Assembly: GCF_043555935.1 (NCBI RefSeq)
Contig: NZ_JBIGIB010000001.1
Span: forward strand, 186,001 to 250,000
Length of the DNA stretch: 64,000 nucleotides
DNA from: Pelomonas baiyunensis
Lineage (GTDB): Bacteria; Pseudomonadota; Gammaproteobacteria; Burkholderiales; Burkholderiaceae_C
Direction: 5' to 3'
Shown here: positions 1 to 7,637 of the stretch, in pieces
Numbering within the stretch: the stretch's first letter is position 1
Layout: each line of letters begins with the position of its first letter
Notes under the pieces: generated by a model
What the model saw: the letters and a program-made list of their open reading frames with translations, nothing else
The model's database searches: none
Told to the model about the DNA's origin: nothing
Translations under genes and position numbers: made by a program

Positions 1-549
1 CGGCTCGATCTGCGCGTTCAGGGCCGACAGCTGGGCCTCGGTCTGCTGCGTGCGCAGGGCCTCGCGTTCGCGGAAGAGGCGGGCCAGTTCGTCGCGGCCT
101 TCGCGTTGGGCCCGGCTCACGCGCATCAAGGTGTAGCCAATGCCCCCCAGCAGCACCCACAGCCCGACGGTGGACACCACCCAGGCCGGCCGCACGCGCA
201 GGGCGGGGTCGTCCAGCGCCGCCACGGCGTAACGCAGGAAAGTGCCCAGCCCGGCCCCCAAGCCCACGGCGCCGGCTTGCAGCGCCAGCGCGGCAGCCAG
301 CGGCCAGCGGCGGCGGGCCAGCACGGCCTCGGCCAGCGCCACGGTGAACAGCAGCGACACGCCGGTCAGCAGGCACTGCCGCGTGAAGCGGGCGAGGTCG
401 AAGATGAGGTCGAACGCGGGCGCATCGCTCTCGCCGAACCAGATCAGCGCCCGCGAGATGGCGTACAGCAGGCAGAAGTAGAAAACCCCCGCCAGCATGC
501 GCAGGTTGCAGACGCGCCGAAAGGCTTGCAGCGGGCTCAGGTCCTCCAT
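1..549 (-). CDS. LytS/YehU-type sensor histidine kinase, 5' part only
   Basis: The frame is open from an ATG at 549 down to the first base of the window, giving the first 183 residues; the C-terminal part lies outside. Four hydrophobic stretches (about residues 18-36, 58-78, 82-104 and 122-142) look like membrane helices. They are followed by a charged helical linker that ends LSALNAQIEP. In the His_kinase family (LytS, YehU, AlgZ) this sequence directly precedes the phospho-accepting His of the PHFLFN motif, so the catalytic core should begin just beyond the window edge. Partners are usually LytTR response regulators; none is visible here. Substrate or signal unknown. Confidence 0.7.
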   Translation of the reverse strand, partial: MEDLSPLQAFRRVCNLRMLAGVFYFCLLYAISRALIWFGESDAPAFDLIFDLARFTRQCLLTGVSLLFTVALAEAVLARRRWPLAAALALQAGAVGLGAGLGTFLRYAVAALDDPALRVRPAWVVSTVGLWVLLGGIGYTLMRVSRAQREGRDELARLFREREALRTQQTEAQLSALNAQIEP

Positions 550-634
550 CGGCGCGATTGTCAGTCGCGGGCGCCAGGCCGGGCCGGCATGCGACGAAAC
601 GGCCCGTGGCCGGCGCGAACCCGGCTATCTGCGG

Positions 635-1018
635 TCAGCCGAGGCTGGCGGCGGCGATCAGCGCCTTGAGTTCCCGCTCCGAGGCGTTCGGGTCGCCCAG
701 GTTCACCTCGATGAGCCGGCGCAGGTGGGTGATGGATTCCAGGTCGATGCTGCGGCAGATGATGCCGGCGTGGTCCTGCTCCACATGCGCCAGCTCACCG
801 GCCATCGCGATGACGGCCGCGCCCTCGGTGGCGTGGCCCAGCGGCAGGCTCACCAGGCAGGGCATGCCGGGTTGCGGGCTGACGCCAGCGGGCAGTTGCA
901 GCAGCACGCCCTTGAGCGAGATGTCCACCACCTGGCAGTGCAGGCGGTCTTGGGTGGTGATGAGTTCAGCGCCGGAGGCGAAAGCCACGCGGGCGAATTG
1001 GCGGCGTTCGAGGGTCAT
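635..1018 (-). CDS. PilZ domain protein (probable c-di-GMP receptor)
   Basis: A 127-residue protein starting MTLERRQFAR. The N-terminal arginine motif (ERRQFAR) and the DISLKG motif at about residues 32-37 match the two c-di-GMP-binding signatures of PilZ domains, RxxxR and (D/N)xSxxG. It is a single-domain protein with no signal peptide, so probably a cytoplasmic adaptor that transmits c-di-GMP levels. The ATG at 1018 was preferred over longer upstream starts because the PilZ domain begins immediately after it. It lies 38 bases downstream of the unknown protein at 1057-1488, so the two may be co-transcribed. The window also encodes two proteins with intact GGDEF/GGEEF domains that could make the ligand, but no specific pairing is shown. 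Confidence 0.82.
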   Translation of the reverse strand: MTLERRQFARVAFASGAELITTQDRLHCQVVDISLKGVLLQLPAGVSPQPGMPCLVSLPLGHATEGAAVIAMAGELAHVEQDHAGIICRSIDLESITHLRRLIEVNLGDPNASERELKALIAAASLG

Positions 1019-1056
1019 GGGCGTCTCCGGGCGGGTGGGGCGGGCAGGGGCGGCCC

Positions 1057-1488
1057 CTAAACAAAAGGTTCCAGCGTGTCGGTGCCGCCGAACACGGTGC
1101 TGTGCTCCACGGCTTGCTGCAGGCGGTCGGGCGCCAGCGCGGCCAGGCCCATGGCTTCCAGCATGAACCACGAGGCCCGCAGGAAGGCAATGATTTCCTC
1201 CCGGGTGGCGTCGGTCTCGACCGGGTCGGCCCCGGCCATGCGATCCGGGGCCTGGCGCGGCGCCACCACGGCGGGCCGGTGCGCGCGGGCGATGCGGGCC
1301 AGCAATTCGCGGGTGTCCACCGTGGCACTGGGCGCGTCGATCAGCTGCACCAGGTCGCCCAGTTGCTGCTCGGCCGCGGCCGCCAGCAGGCGCGCCGCCT
1401 GGTCGGCCCCACCGGCAAGGTACAGGCCGGCGGCCAGGTCGACGTATTCGAGTGCAGCCGACAGCCGCTGCAGGTCTGGGTTGGACAT
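1057..1488 (-). CDS. conserved hypothetical protein, alpha-helical
   Basis: A 143-residue protein that I do not recognise. It is Ala/Leu-rich and predominantly helical, has no signal peptide, no membrane segment and no conserved cysteines or metal motifs that I can see. It is upstream of and co-oriented with the PilZ gene (38-base gap), so a role linked to signalling is possible but is only inferred from position. The ATG at 1488 gives the sequence start MSNPDLQRLSAALEYVDLAA. Confidence 0.6.
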   Translation of the reverse strand: MSNPDLQRLSAALEYVDLAAGLYLAGGADQAARLLAAAAEQQLGDLVQLIDAPSATVDTRELLARIARAHRPAVVAPRQAPDRMAGADPVETDATREEIIAFLRASWFMLEAMGLAALAPDRLQQAVEHSTVFGGTDTLEPFV

Positions 1489-1591
1489 AGCAAACCAGTC
1501 TAGGGTGTGTCGACACGCAAAGAGCGGCCAAAGTTCACGCCGCGTTGGCTATGCTGGGTTGATTCAGGAATGTCCCAAGGACCCCTTTGCG

Positions 1592-2161
1592 ATGAACGAC
1601 CGACGCCGCCATTTGCACCACCTTGCCGCGCTGGCCGCCGGCGCCACGCTGCCCGCCTGGGCCGGCGACGACAAGGACAGCACCTACGACGAGGACTCCA
1701 TCCTCAAGGCCGCCACCGACTTCTTCGGCCAAACCACCGAAGGCCTGGCCAAGGTGATTGAAAAAGCCTTCAAGGAGCAGGGCCGGCCCAACGCCTACAT
1801 CAAGGGCGAGGAAGCCGGCGCCGCCCTGACCGTGGGTGTGCGCTACGGCAATGGCGACCTGATGATGAAAGGCGGCGGCAGCGCCAAGGTCTACTGGGCC
1901 GGGCCGTCCATCGGGTTTGACGTGGGCGCCAATGCCTCCAAGGTGTTCACGCTGGTCTACCACCTACCCAAAACGTCGGCCATCTACCAACGCTTTCCTG
2001 GCGTGGACGGCAGCCTGTACTACATCGGCGGGGCGGGCATCAACTACCAGCGCTTGAACGGCATCACGCTGGCGCCCATCCGGCTGGGGGTGGGGCTGCG
2101 TGCCGGGGCCAGCGTGGGCTACATCCACTACCGCCGCGAGAAAAGCATCAATCCATTCTGA
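1592..2161 (+). CDS. DUF1134 family periplasmic protein (EipA-like)
   Basis: A 189-residue protein. An Arg-rich N-terminus (MNDRRRHLHH) is followed by a short hydrophobic Ala-rich stretch ending near AWAG, consistent with an export signal. The mature part (FFGQTTEGLAKVIEKAFKEQG, then KGEEAGAALTVGVRYGNGDL and repeated Gly-rich beta segments) matches DUF1134, the family of Brucella/Caulobacter EipA, which affects envelope integrity. The ATG at 1592 was chosen because it sits just before the signal peptide; longer frames upstream lack support. It is transcribed divergently from the 1057-1488 gene. Molecular function unknown. Confidence 0.8.
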   Translation: MNDRRRHLHHLAALAAGATLPAWAGDDKDSTYDEDSILKAATDFFGQTTEGLAKVIEKAFKEQGRPNAYIKGEEAGAALTVGVRYGNGDLMMKGGGSAKVYWAGPSIGFDVGANASKVFTLVYHLPKTSAIYQRFPGVDGSLYYIGGAGINYQRLNGITLAPIRLGVGLRAGASVGYIHYRREKSINPF

Positions 2162-2319
2162 CCGGCACTGAACCGCCCGCTTTCTGAGGGGCGTCAAGGT
2201 GTTGTCAGCGCGGCGGTGGCAGGCTTGCGCCCGGCGTCCGCCACCCATCGAAAAAATCAAAAACAGCCCGGCGCCCGGCGGCGTAGACTGTTTTTTCATC
2301 CAGTAGTCGAGGCCATCCC

Positions 2320-5300
2320 GTGAGCAGCACCACCGACCTGCCCGTGCAGGACATCTCCAGCGAAGTCCTGATCGAAAAGTACGCCAAAGGCGGCGAGCAG
2401 TCGCCCGACGAGCTGCGCGAACGCGTGGCCCGGGCGCTGGCCCAGGCCGAGAAGCCGGCCGAGCGTGCGCGCTGGGCGGCGGCCTTTCTGGAGGCGCAGC
2501 AGCGCGGCTTCGTGCCGGCCGGGCGCATCATGTCCGCCGCGGGCACCGAGCTGTCGGCCACGCTCATCAACTGCTTCGTGCAACCGGTGGGCGACTCCAT
2601 CGCCACCGCTGAAGACGGCGTGCCCGGCATCTACACCGCACTGACCGAAGCCGCTGAAACCATGCGCCGCGGCGGCGGCGTGGGCTACGACTTCAGCCGC
2701 ATCCGCCCGGCGGGGGCTTGGGTGGGCTCCACCCGCAGCCACGCCTCCGGCCCCATCAGCTACATGCGCGTGTTCGACCGCAGCTGTGAAACGGTGGAAA
2801 GCGCCGGCAGCCGCCGTGGCGCGCAGATGGGCGTGCTGCGCTGCGACCACCCGGACATCGAGCAGTTCATCCACGCCAAAGACCAGGGCGACCTGCGCAA
2901 CTTCAACATCTCCATCGGCGTGACCGACGCCTTCATGGAAGCCGTGCAAGCCGACGGCGAGGTCGAACTCGCGCACCGCGCCCAGCCCAGCGCCGAGCAG
3001 ATCGAAGCCGGGGCCTACCAGCGCGGCGACGGCCAGTGGGTCTACCGCAAGGTGCGCGCCCGCGCGCTGTGGGACCAGGTCATGCGCTCCACCTACGACC
3101 ACGCCGAACCCGGCGTGCTCTTCCTGGACCGCATCAACACCGACAACAACCTCCACTACTGCGAAACCATCGCGGCGACCAACCCCTGCGTGACGGCCGA
3201 CACCTGGACCATGACCAGCGAGGGGCCGCGTCAGGTGGCAGACCTGATTGGCCGCCCCTTCCACGCCATCGTCGACGGCAAGGCCTACGCCACCGAATCG
3301 GCCGGCTTCTTCGCCACCGGGGTGAAGCCGGTGCTGCGCCTGAGCACGCGCGAAGGCCACGGCCTGCGCCTGACCGGCGACCACCCAGTGCGCCGCGTGA
3401 CCCGCAAGACACGCTACCTCGTGGAAGCCGAATGGGTGCCTGCGGCCGAGGTTCGGCCGGGCGACGAACTCATGCTGCACGACCACCGGGCGCTCGCCGG
3501 GTGGGACGGGCCGCGCACCGAGGCGGAGGGCTACCTGTTGGGCCTGCTGATCGGTGATGGCACGCTCAAGGCGGACAAGGCCGTGCTGTCCGTCTGGGCG
3601 CCCGAACTGAAGGCCGTGGGCAGCGATGTGAGCCACCGGCCTGCCAGCGTGGACAGCGTGATGCGCGCCGCCGAGACGGCCCTGCGTTCCAGCGTCGTTT
3701 CGCGTGCCGACTTCCAGGGTTGGCAGCGCCCCATCGAGGGCCGGGGTGAGTTCCGCATGGCCTCGGCCGGGCTGCGCGATCTGGCCATGGCCCTGGGCGC
3801 CAGCCCCGGCCACAAGCGCATCACGCCGGCGATGGAGGCCGCGTCCTCCGACTTCCACCGGGGGCTGCTGCGTGGCCTGTTCGATGCCGACGGCTCGGTG
3901 CAGGGCGCGCAGGACAAGGGCGTCAGTGTGCGGCTGACCCAGGCGGACCTGGCCCAGCTGCAAGCCGCGCAGCGCATGCTGGCGCGGCTGGGCATCGCCT
4001 CTTCCATCTACCGAGACCGCCACCCCGCCGGCCTGCAGCGCATGCCCGATGGCCGGGGCGGCGAGCGGGACTACGAGCGCCGCGCCGTGCACGAGCTGGT
4101 CATCAGCGGTGACAACCTGCGCCGGTTTGCGGAGCAGGTGGGCTTTGAAGACAGCGCCAAGCGCCAGCGCCTGGATGAACTGCTCGGTGCCTACCGCCGC
4201 GAGCTGAACCGCGAACGCTTCACGGCCACGGTGGATGCCATCACGCCCGATGGCGTCGAGGCGGTGTACGACGTGACCGTGGAGCACGTGCATGCCTTCG
4301 ACGCGAACGGCCTGTACGTGCACAACTGCGCAGAGCAGCCCTTGCCGCCCTACGGCTGCTGCTGCCTGGGCTCCATCGACCTGACCCGCTTCGTGCGCGA
4401 CCCGTTCAGTGCCCAGCCGGTGTTCGATGAAGCCGGCTTCACCGAGGTGGTGGCCGTGGCCACGCGCATGCTGGACAACGTGCTGGACGTGACGCCCTGG
4501 CCGCTGCCGGCGCAGGCGCAGGAGGCGGCCAACAAGCGCCGCGTGGGCCTGGGCTTCACTGGGCTGGGTGATGCGCTGGTGATGCTCAACCTGCGCTACG
4601 ACACGCAGGCGGCGCGCGACATGGCCAGCCGCATCAGCGAGTTGATGCGCGATGCCGCCTACGCGGCGTCCAGCCAGCTTGCGGTGGAGCGGGGCAGCTT
4701 CCCGCTTTTCAATGCCGACCTGTACCTCTCCGGCGGCAGCTTCGCGTCACGCCTGCCGCAGGCGCTGAAAGACACGATCCGCGCCCAGGGCCTGCGCAAC
4801 TCGCACCTGCTGTCCATCGCGCCCACGGGCACCATCAGCCTGGCGTTTGCCGACAACGCGAGCAACGGCATCGAGCCCGCGTTCTCGTGGGCTTACACGC
4901 GCAAGAAGCGGCTGTCGCAGGCCGAGGGCGGTGGCTTCAAGGAGTACCAGGTGGAGGACCACGCCTGGCGCCTGTACCGCCACCTGTTCGGCGCCGATGC
5001 GCCGTTGAGCGACGCCTTCGTGACGGCGCTGGAGCTGAGCGCGGCCGACCACGCCAGCATGGTGGCTGCGGTGGCGCCGTACATCGACACGTCCATCAGC
5101 AAGACGGTCAATGTGCCGGCCGACTACCCGTACGAAGACTTCCAGAACCTGTACGTGCAGGCCTGGCAAAGCAAGCTCAAGGGCCTGGCCACCTACCGGC
5201 CCAACAGCGTGCTGGGTTCGGTGCTGAGCGTGACGCCTGAGGTCAAACAGCCCGAGCCGCTCAAGCCCGATGTGGACGGCACCAACCAGCGCCTGAAGGT

Positions 5301-6357
5301 GGAGCGCCTGCCGCAGGCGGTGGTGGCCTCGCTGCGCTGGCCCAGCCGCCCCGAAATGCCCGGTGGCAACCCGGCCTGGAGCTACCTCATCCAGCATCCG
5401 CACGGCGACTTCGCGCTCTTCATCGGCGAGCTGCCGCTGGACGGGCCGGACGGTGGCCTGTTCGGCCGCAACCTGCCGTTCGAGGTGTGGGTGAACGGGG
5501 CCGAGCAGCCGCGCGGCCTGTCGGCGCTGGCCAAGACGCTGTCCACCGACCTGCGCACGAATGACGCGGCCTGGCTGCGCTTGAAGCTCGACGCGCTGGC
5601 CACGGTGGCCGAGGAGCGCGCCTTCGAGATGGCCATGCCGCCCAGCGGCGAGAAGCGGCTGTTCCCGGGCGTGGTGGCGGCCACGGCTGCCGTCATCCGC
5701 TGGCGTTGCGAACAACTCGGTGCGTTGACCGAGGGCGGCGCCACACCGGTGGTGGACGCCATGTTCAGCCGCAACGAGCCGCGCACCAGCGTGAGCGGCA
5801 CGCTGGCCTGGGCGGTGGACGTGGACAACCCCGCCACCAACGAGCAGTTCACGCTCACGTTGAAGGAAGTGGTGCTGCCCACGCCGGACGGCGGCACGGT
5901 CACGCGCCCCTGCGCCATGGGCTTCTCGGGCAACTACCCCAAGGCGCTGGACGGGCTGGCCCGCCTGCTGAGCCTGGACATGCGCGTGATGGACCCCGGC
6001 TGGATTGCGATGAAGTTGCGCAAGCTGCTGAACGTGGGCGAGCCGCTGGGGCACTTCATGGCGCCGGTGCCGTCGCTCAGCGGCGAGCGCCGCCAGCAGA
6101 TCTGGCCTTCCACCGTGGCCTATGTGGCGCGGTTGGTGATTCACCGCTACGCGATGCTGGGCATCCTGGACGAGGAAGGCCAACCGCTGAACGACATGGG
6201 CCTGCTGCAAACCCCGGCGCCCAAGCTCGGCGCGCCGGCCGGGGCGCTGCAGGTGCAGGCGGGCAAGCCCTGCCCGGAATGCGGCAACGCCACCATGATC
6301 CACAAGGACGGCTGCGACTTCTGCACCGCCTGTGGCTACGTGGGGCAGTGCGGCTGA
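2320..6357 (+). CDS. nrdJ: class II (adenosylcobalamin-dependent) ribonucleotide reductase with intein
   Basis: The 1345-residue precursor would splice to a reductase of about 965 residues. It reduces ribonucleotides to deoxyribonucleotides in the cytoplasm using a cobalamin-generated thiyl radical. Visible hallmarks are the substrate-site cysteine region (TLINCFVQP), the N-x-C-x-E radical motif split by the intein (NP at 288-289, CAE from 670), the NSHLLSIAPTGTIS phosphate-binding loop, and a C-terminal Cys-rich tail (CPECG...CDFCTACGYVGQCG) that carries the redox/zinc cysteines. The region after about precursor residue 1000 has two TSCPD-like repeats, as in other NrdJ proteins. The start is a GTG at 2320 with GAGG seven bases upstream. 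I saw no cobalamin riboswitch or NrdR boxes in the 158-base leader. Confidence 0.95.
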   Translation: MSSTTDLPVQDISSEVLIEKYAKGGEQSPDELRERVARALAQAEKPAERARWAAAFLEAQQRGFVPAGRIMSAAGTELSATLINCFVQPVGDSIATAEDGVPGIYTALTEAAETMRRGGGVGYDFSRIRPAGAWVGSTRSHASGPISYMRVFDRSCETVESAGSRRGAQMGVLRCDHPDIEQFIHAKDQGDLRNFNISIGVTDAFMEAVQADGEVELAHRAQPSAEQIEAGAYQRGDGQWVYRKVRARALWDQVMRSTYDHAEPGVLFLDRINTDNNLHYCETIAATNPCVTADTWTMTSEGPRQVADLIGRPFHAIVDGKAYATESAGFFATGVKPVLRLSTREGHGLRLTGDHPVRRVTRKTRYLVEAEWVPAAEVRPGDELMLHDHRALAGWDGPRTEAEGYLLGLLIGDGTLKADKAVLSVWAPELKAVGSDVSHRPASVDSVMRAAETALRSSVVSRADFQGWQRPIEGRGEFRMASAGLRDLAMALGASPGHKRITPAMEAASSDFHRGLLRGLFDADGSVQGAQDKGVSVRLTQADLAQLQAAQRMLARLGIASSIYRDRHPAGLQRMPDGRGGERDYERRAVHELVISGDNLRRFAEQVGFEDSAKRQRLDELLGAYRRELNRERFTATVDAITPDGVEAVYDVTVEHVHAFDANGLYVHNCAEQPLPPYGCCCLGSIDLTRFVRDPFSAQPVFDEAGFTEVVAVATRMLDNVLDVTPWPLPAQAQEAANKRRVGLGFTGLGDALVMLNLRYDTQAARDMASRISELMRDAAYAASSQLAVERGSFPLFNADLYLSGGSFASRLPQALKDTIRAQGLRNSHLLSIAPTGTISLAFADNASNGIEPAFSWAYTRKKRLSQAEGGGFKEYQVEDHAWRLYRHLFGADAPLSDAFVTALELSAADHASMVAAVAPYIDTSISKTVNVPADYPYEDFQNLYVQAWQSKLKGLATYRPNSVLGSVLSVTPEVKQPEPLKPDVDGTNQRLKVERLPQAVVASLRWPSRPEMPGGNPAWSYLIQHPHGDFALFIGELPLDGPDGGLFGRNLPFEVWVNGAEQPRGLSALAKTLSTDLRTNDAAWLRLKLDALATVAEERAFEMAMPPSGEKRLFPGVVAATAAVIRWRCEQLGALTEGGATPVVDAMFSRNEPRTSVSGTLAWAVDVDNPATNEQFTLTLKEVVLPTPDGGTVTRPCAMGFSGNYPKALDGLARLLSLDMRVMDPGWIAMKLRKLLNVGEPLGHFMAPVPSLSGERRQQIWPSTVAYVARLVIHRYAMLGILDEEGQPLNDMGLLQTPAPKLGAPAGALQVQAGKPCPECGNATMIHKDGCDFCTACGYVGQCG
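3187..4326 (+). other. intein with LAGLIDADG homing endonuclease inside nrdJ
   Basis: Residues 290-669 of the precursor (380 residues) interrupt the reductase between Pro289 and Cys670. Splicing features are visible: Cys1 in CVTADTWTM (block A); a TxxH block B in LTGDHPV; an endonuclease with two LAGLIDADG-type helices (LLGLLIGDG at about intein residue 117 and LRGLFDADGSV at about 228), each keeping its acidic residue; block F (VYDVTVEHVHAF); and the terminal LYVHN, followed by Cys as the +1 residue. All splicing and nuclease residues look intact, so it is probably active for splicing and perhaps still mobile. The frame is continuous through both junctions. Confidence 0.95.
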
Positions 6358-6385
6358 GGCTGAATCTGAAGAAGCAGAAGCTGAC

Positions 6386-6403
6386 GCTGAAGCTGAAGCT
6401 GAA
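6386..6403 (+). repeat. GCTGAA x3 hexamer repeat
   Basis: Three perfect tandem copies of GCTGAA lie 28 bases after the nrdJ stop, in a purine-rich stretch with further GAAGC/GCAGAAG variants on either side. In another reading frame the stretch would encode an Ala/Glu-rich peptide. It is probably replication slippage in a short convergent intergenic gap. Confidence 0.7.
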
Positions 6404-6429
6404 GCGGCAGAAGCGACGGCTTCTGCTGC
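6404..6429 (+). terminator. hairpin between convergent genes (possible terminator)
   Basis: GCGGCAGAAGC and GCTTCTGCTGC pair over 11 bases (one G-U) around a GACG loop. It lies between the nrdJ stop (6357) and the stop of the convergent gene (6439). There is no U-run after it on either strand, so Rho-independent action is uncertain; it may instead protect 3' ends. Confidence 0.4.
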
Positions 6430-6438
6430 AGCCCAGGG

Positions 6439-7635
6439 TCAGCGGAAGTTGAGCACCCGCACGCTGGCGTCCACGGCCCACCAGGGCAGCACGCCCAGCG
6501 CACGGGGGTCTTGCCGCAGGGCGGCGCGCAGCTGCACGGGGTCGTCGAACTCCTCCGGTGCACGGCGCCGGCCGCCAAACTGCTGACCGCTCCATTGCGC
6601 GGTGTACTCGCCGGGTTCGCGTTGCAACAGTTGGCGTATGGCGTCGGCCCGCCACGCGCCGCCCAGCATCAGCAAGCGCAAGGGGCCGCCATTGGCGGTG
6701 CCGCCACGGCGGGCCAGGAACAGGTCGTTCAGCTGCTGCTCGGTCAGCGGCGCGGCTTCGTGCTGGCGTGACACCACCATCGCAAAACCCGGCATGCGGG
6801 CGTCGTGCATCCACTGCGGCAGCAGGCCTTGCCGGCGCGCCTGGTCTTGCGCTTCGGCCCACTGCCCGGCTGAGAGCGGGCCGCGCCGGGCCAGGCCGCA
6901 CACCAGCGCAGTTTTCTCCAGCGGCAGGGCCCAGGCGGCCACATCGGGGCTTTGCGCGCGCCAGTGCGAGGCCGCGGGCTGGCTCATGACGGCGTAGGGG
7001 TGGCGGCGCGACAGCAGCTTGCGCGCCAACCGGTCTTCGCTGAGGGCGTCTTCGTGGCGCACGCGCGGGTCGGCCAGGCCCGGGTCCAGTGCTGCCAGGT
7101 TCGTGCCTTGCACGTGCCCCACCACGGCGTCGGCGGGCAGGTCGGCCATGCGCTCCAGCCGCGGGCTGGTCACGTGGGCCAGCAGCAACGCGTTCAACTC
7201 GAACGCCGGCGGCGCCCAGTCCAGCAGGTCGCGCTCGGGGCCGCGTTGCGCTTCGGGCAGGCACACGGCGTCGAAGTTGCCGGCTGCGGCTTCGTTGCGC
7301 AGCCGGGCCGGCGGCAGAGGCAGCAGTTCCAGCGCCAGGCCCCGGCTGCTGGCCACATGGCGGGCCAGCTGCACCACCAGCCCGCCGCGCAGCTGCTGTT
7401 GCTCATCCCACTCGGCCAGCGGGGCGCCCAGGCTCACCGGCACGGCCACTCGCAGCGCCGCCGGGCGTGCGCTTGACGGGGGCGCTGCGGACGTTTGCGC
7501 ATGAACGCGTGCCGTGCTCAGGCCCAGGCCTAGGACGAATGCCGAGCCCATCAGCCATGCCGCCCAGCGGGGCCGGCTCCGCCTGTGCAAGGCCCCCAGG
7601 GTGCCTGTGCGGTGGTGCCAGGGGAGGGGGCGCAT
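6439..7635 (-). CDS. periplasmic solute-binding protein with PstS-like C-terminal half
   Basis: A 398-residue exported protein. After an Arg-rich N-terminus a hydrophobic segment (MGSAFVLGLGLSTARVHA) ends in an AQT-type signal-peptidase site. The first half (LRVAVPVSLGAPLAEWDEQQ, then DAVCLPEAQRGPERDLLDW) resembles amino-acid-type (SBP_bac_3) binding domains. The second half (LTEQQLNDLFLARRGGTANG, then LGVLPWWAVDASVRVLNF) resembles the PstS-like family that lacks a dedicated permease. The ATG at 7635 lies two bases after the stop of the upstream beta-barrel gene, so the two are almost certainly co-translated. No ABC permease or ATPase is adjacent, so a sensing or accessory role is as likely as transport. 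Ligand unknown. Confidence 0.65.
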   Translation of the reverse strand: MRPLPWHHRTGTLGALHRRSRPRWAAWLMGSAFVLGLGLSTARVHAQTSAAPPSSARPAALRVAVPVSLGAPLAEWDEQQQLRGGLVVQLARHVASSRGLALELLPLPPARLRNEAAAGNFDAVCLPEAQRGPERDLLDWAPPAFELNALLLAHVTSPRLERMADLPADAVVGHVQGTNLAALDPGLADPRVRHEDALSEDRLARKLLSRRHPYAVMSQPAASHWRAQSPDVAAWALPLEKTALVCGLARRGPLSAGQWAEAQDQARRQGLLPQWMHDARMPGFAMVVSRQHEAAPLTEQQLNDLFLARRGGTANGGPLRLLMLGGAWRADAIRQLLQREPGEYTAQWSGQQFGGRRRAPEEFDDPVQLRAALRQDPRALGVLPWWAVDASVRVLNFR

Positions 7636-7637
7636 GG

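Noticed and set aside
2162..2319. Cobalamin riboswitch or NrdR boxes before the B12-dependent reductase
   Set aside because: No conserved riboswitch blocks and no pair of NrdR-type boxes can be found in the 158-base leader.
3187..4326. nrdJ as a gene broken by an inserted mobile element
   Set aside because: The frame is intact across both junctions and all intein splicing motifs are present, so the product is expected to be restored by splicing.
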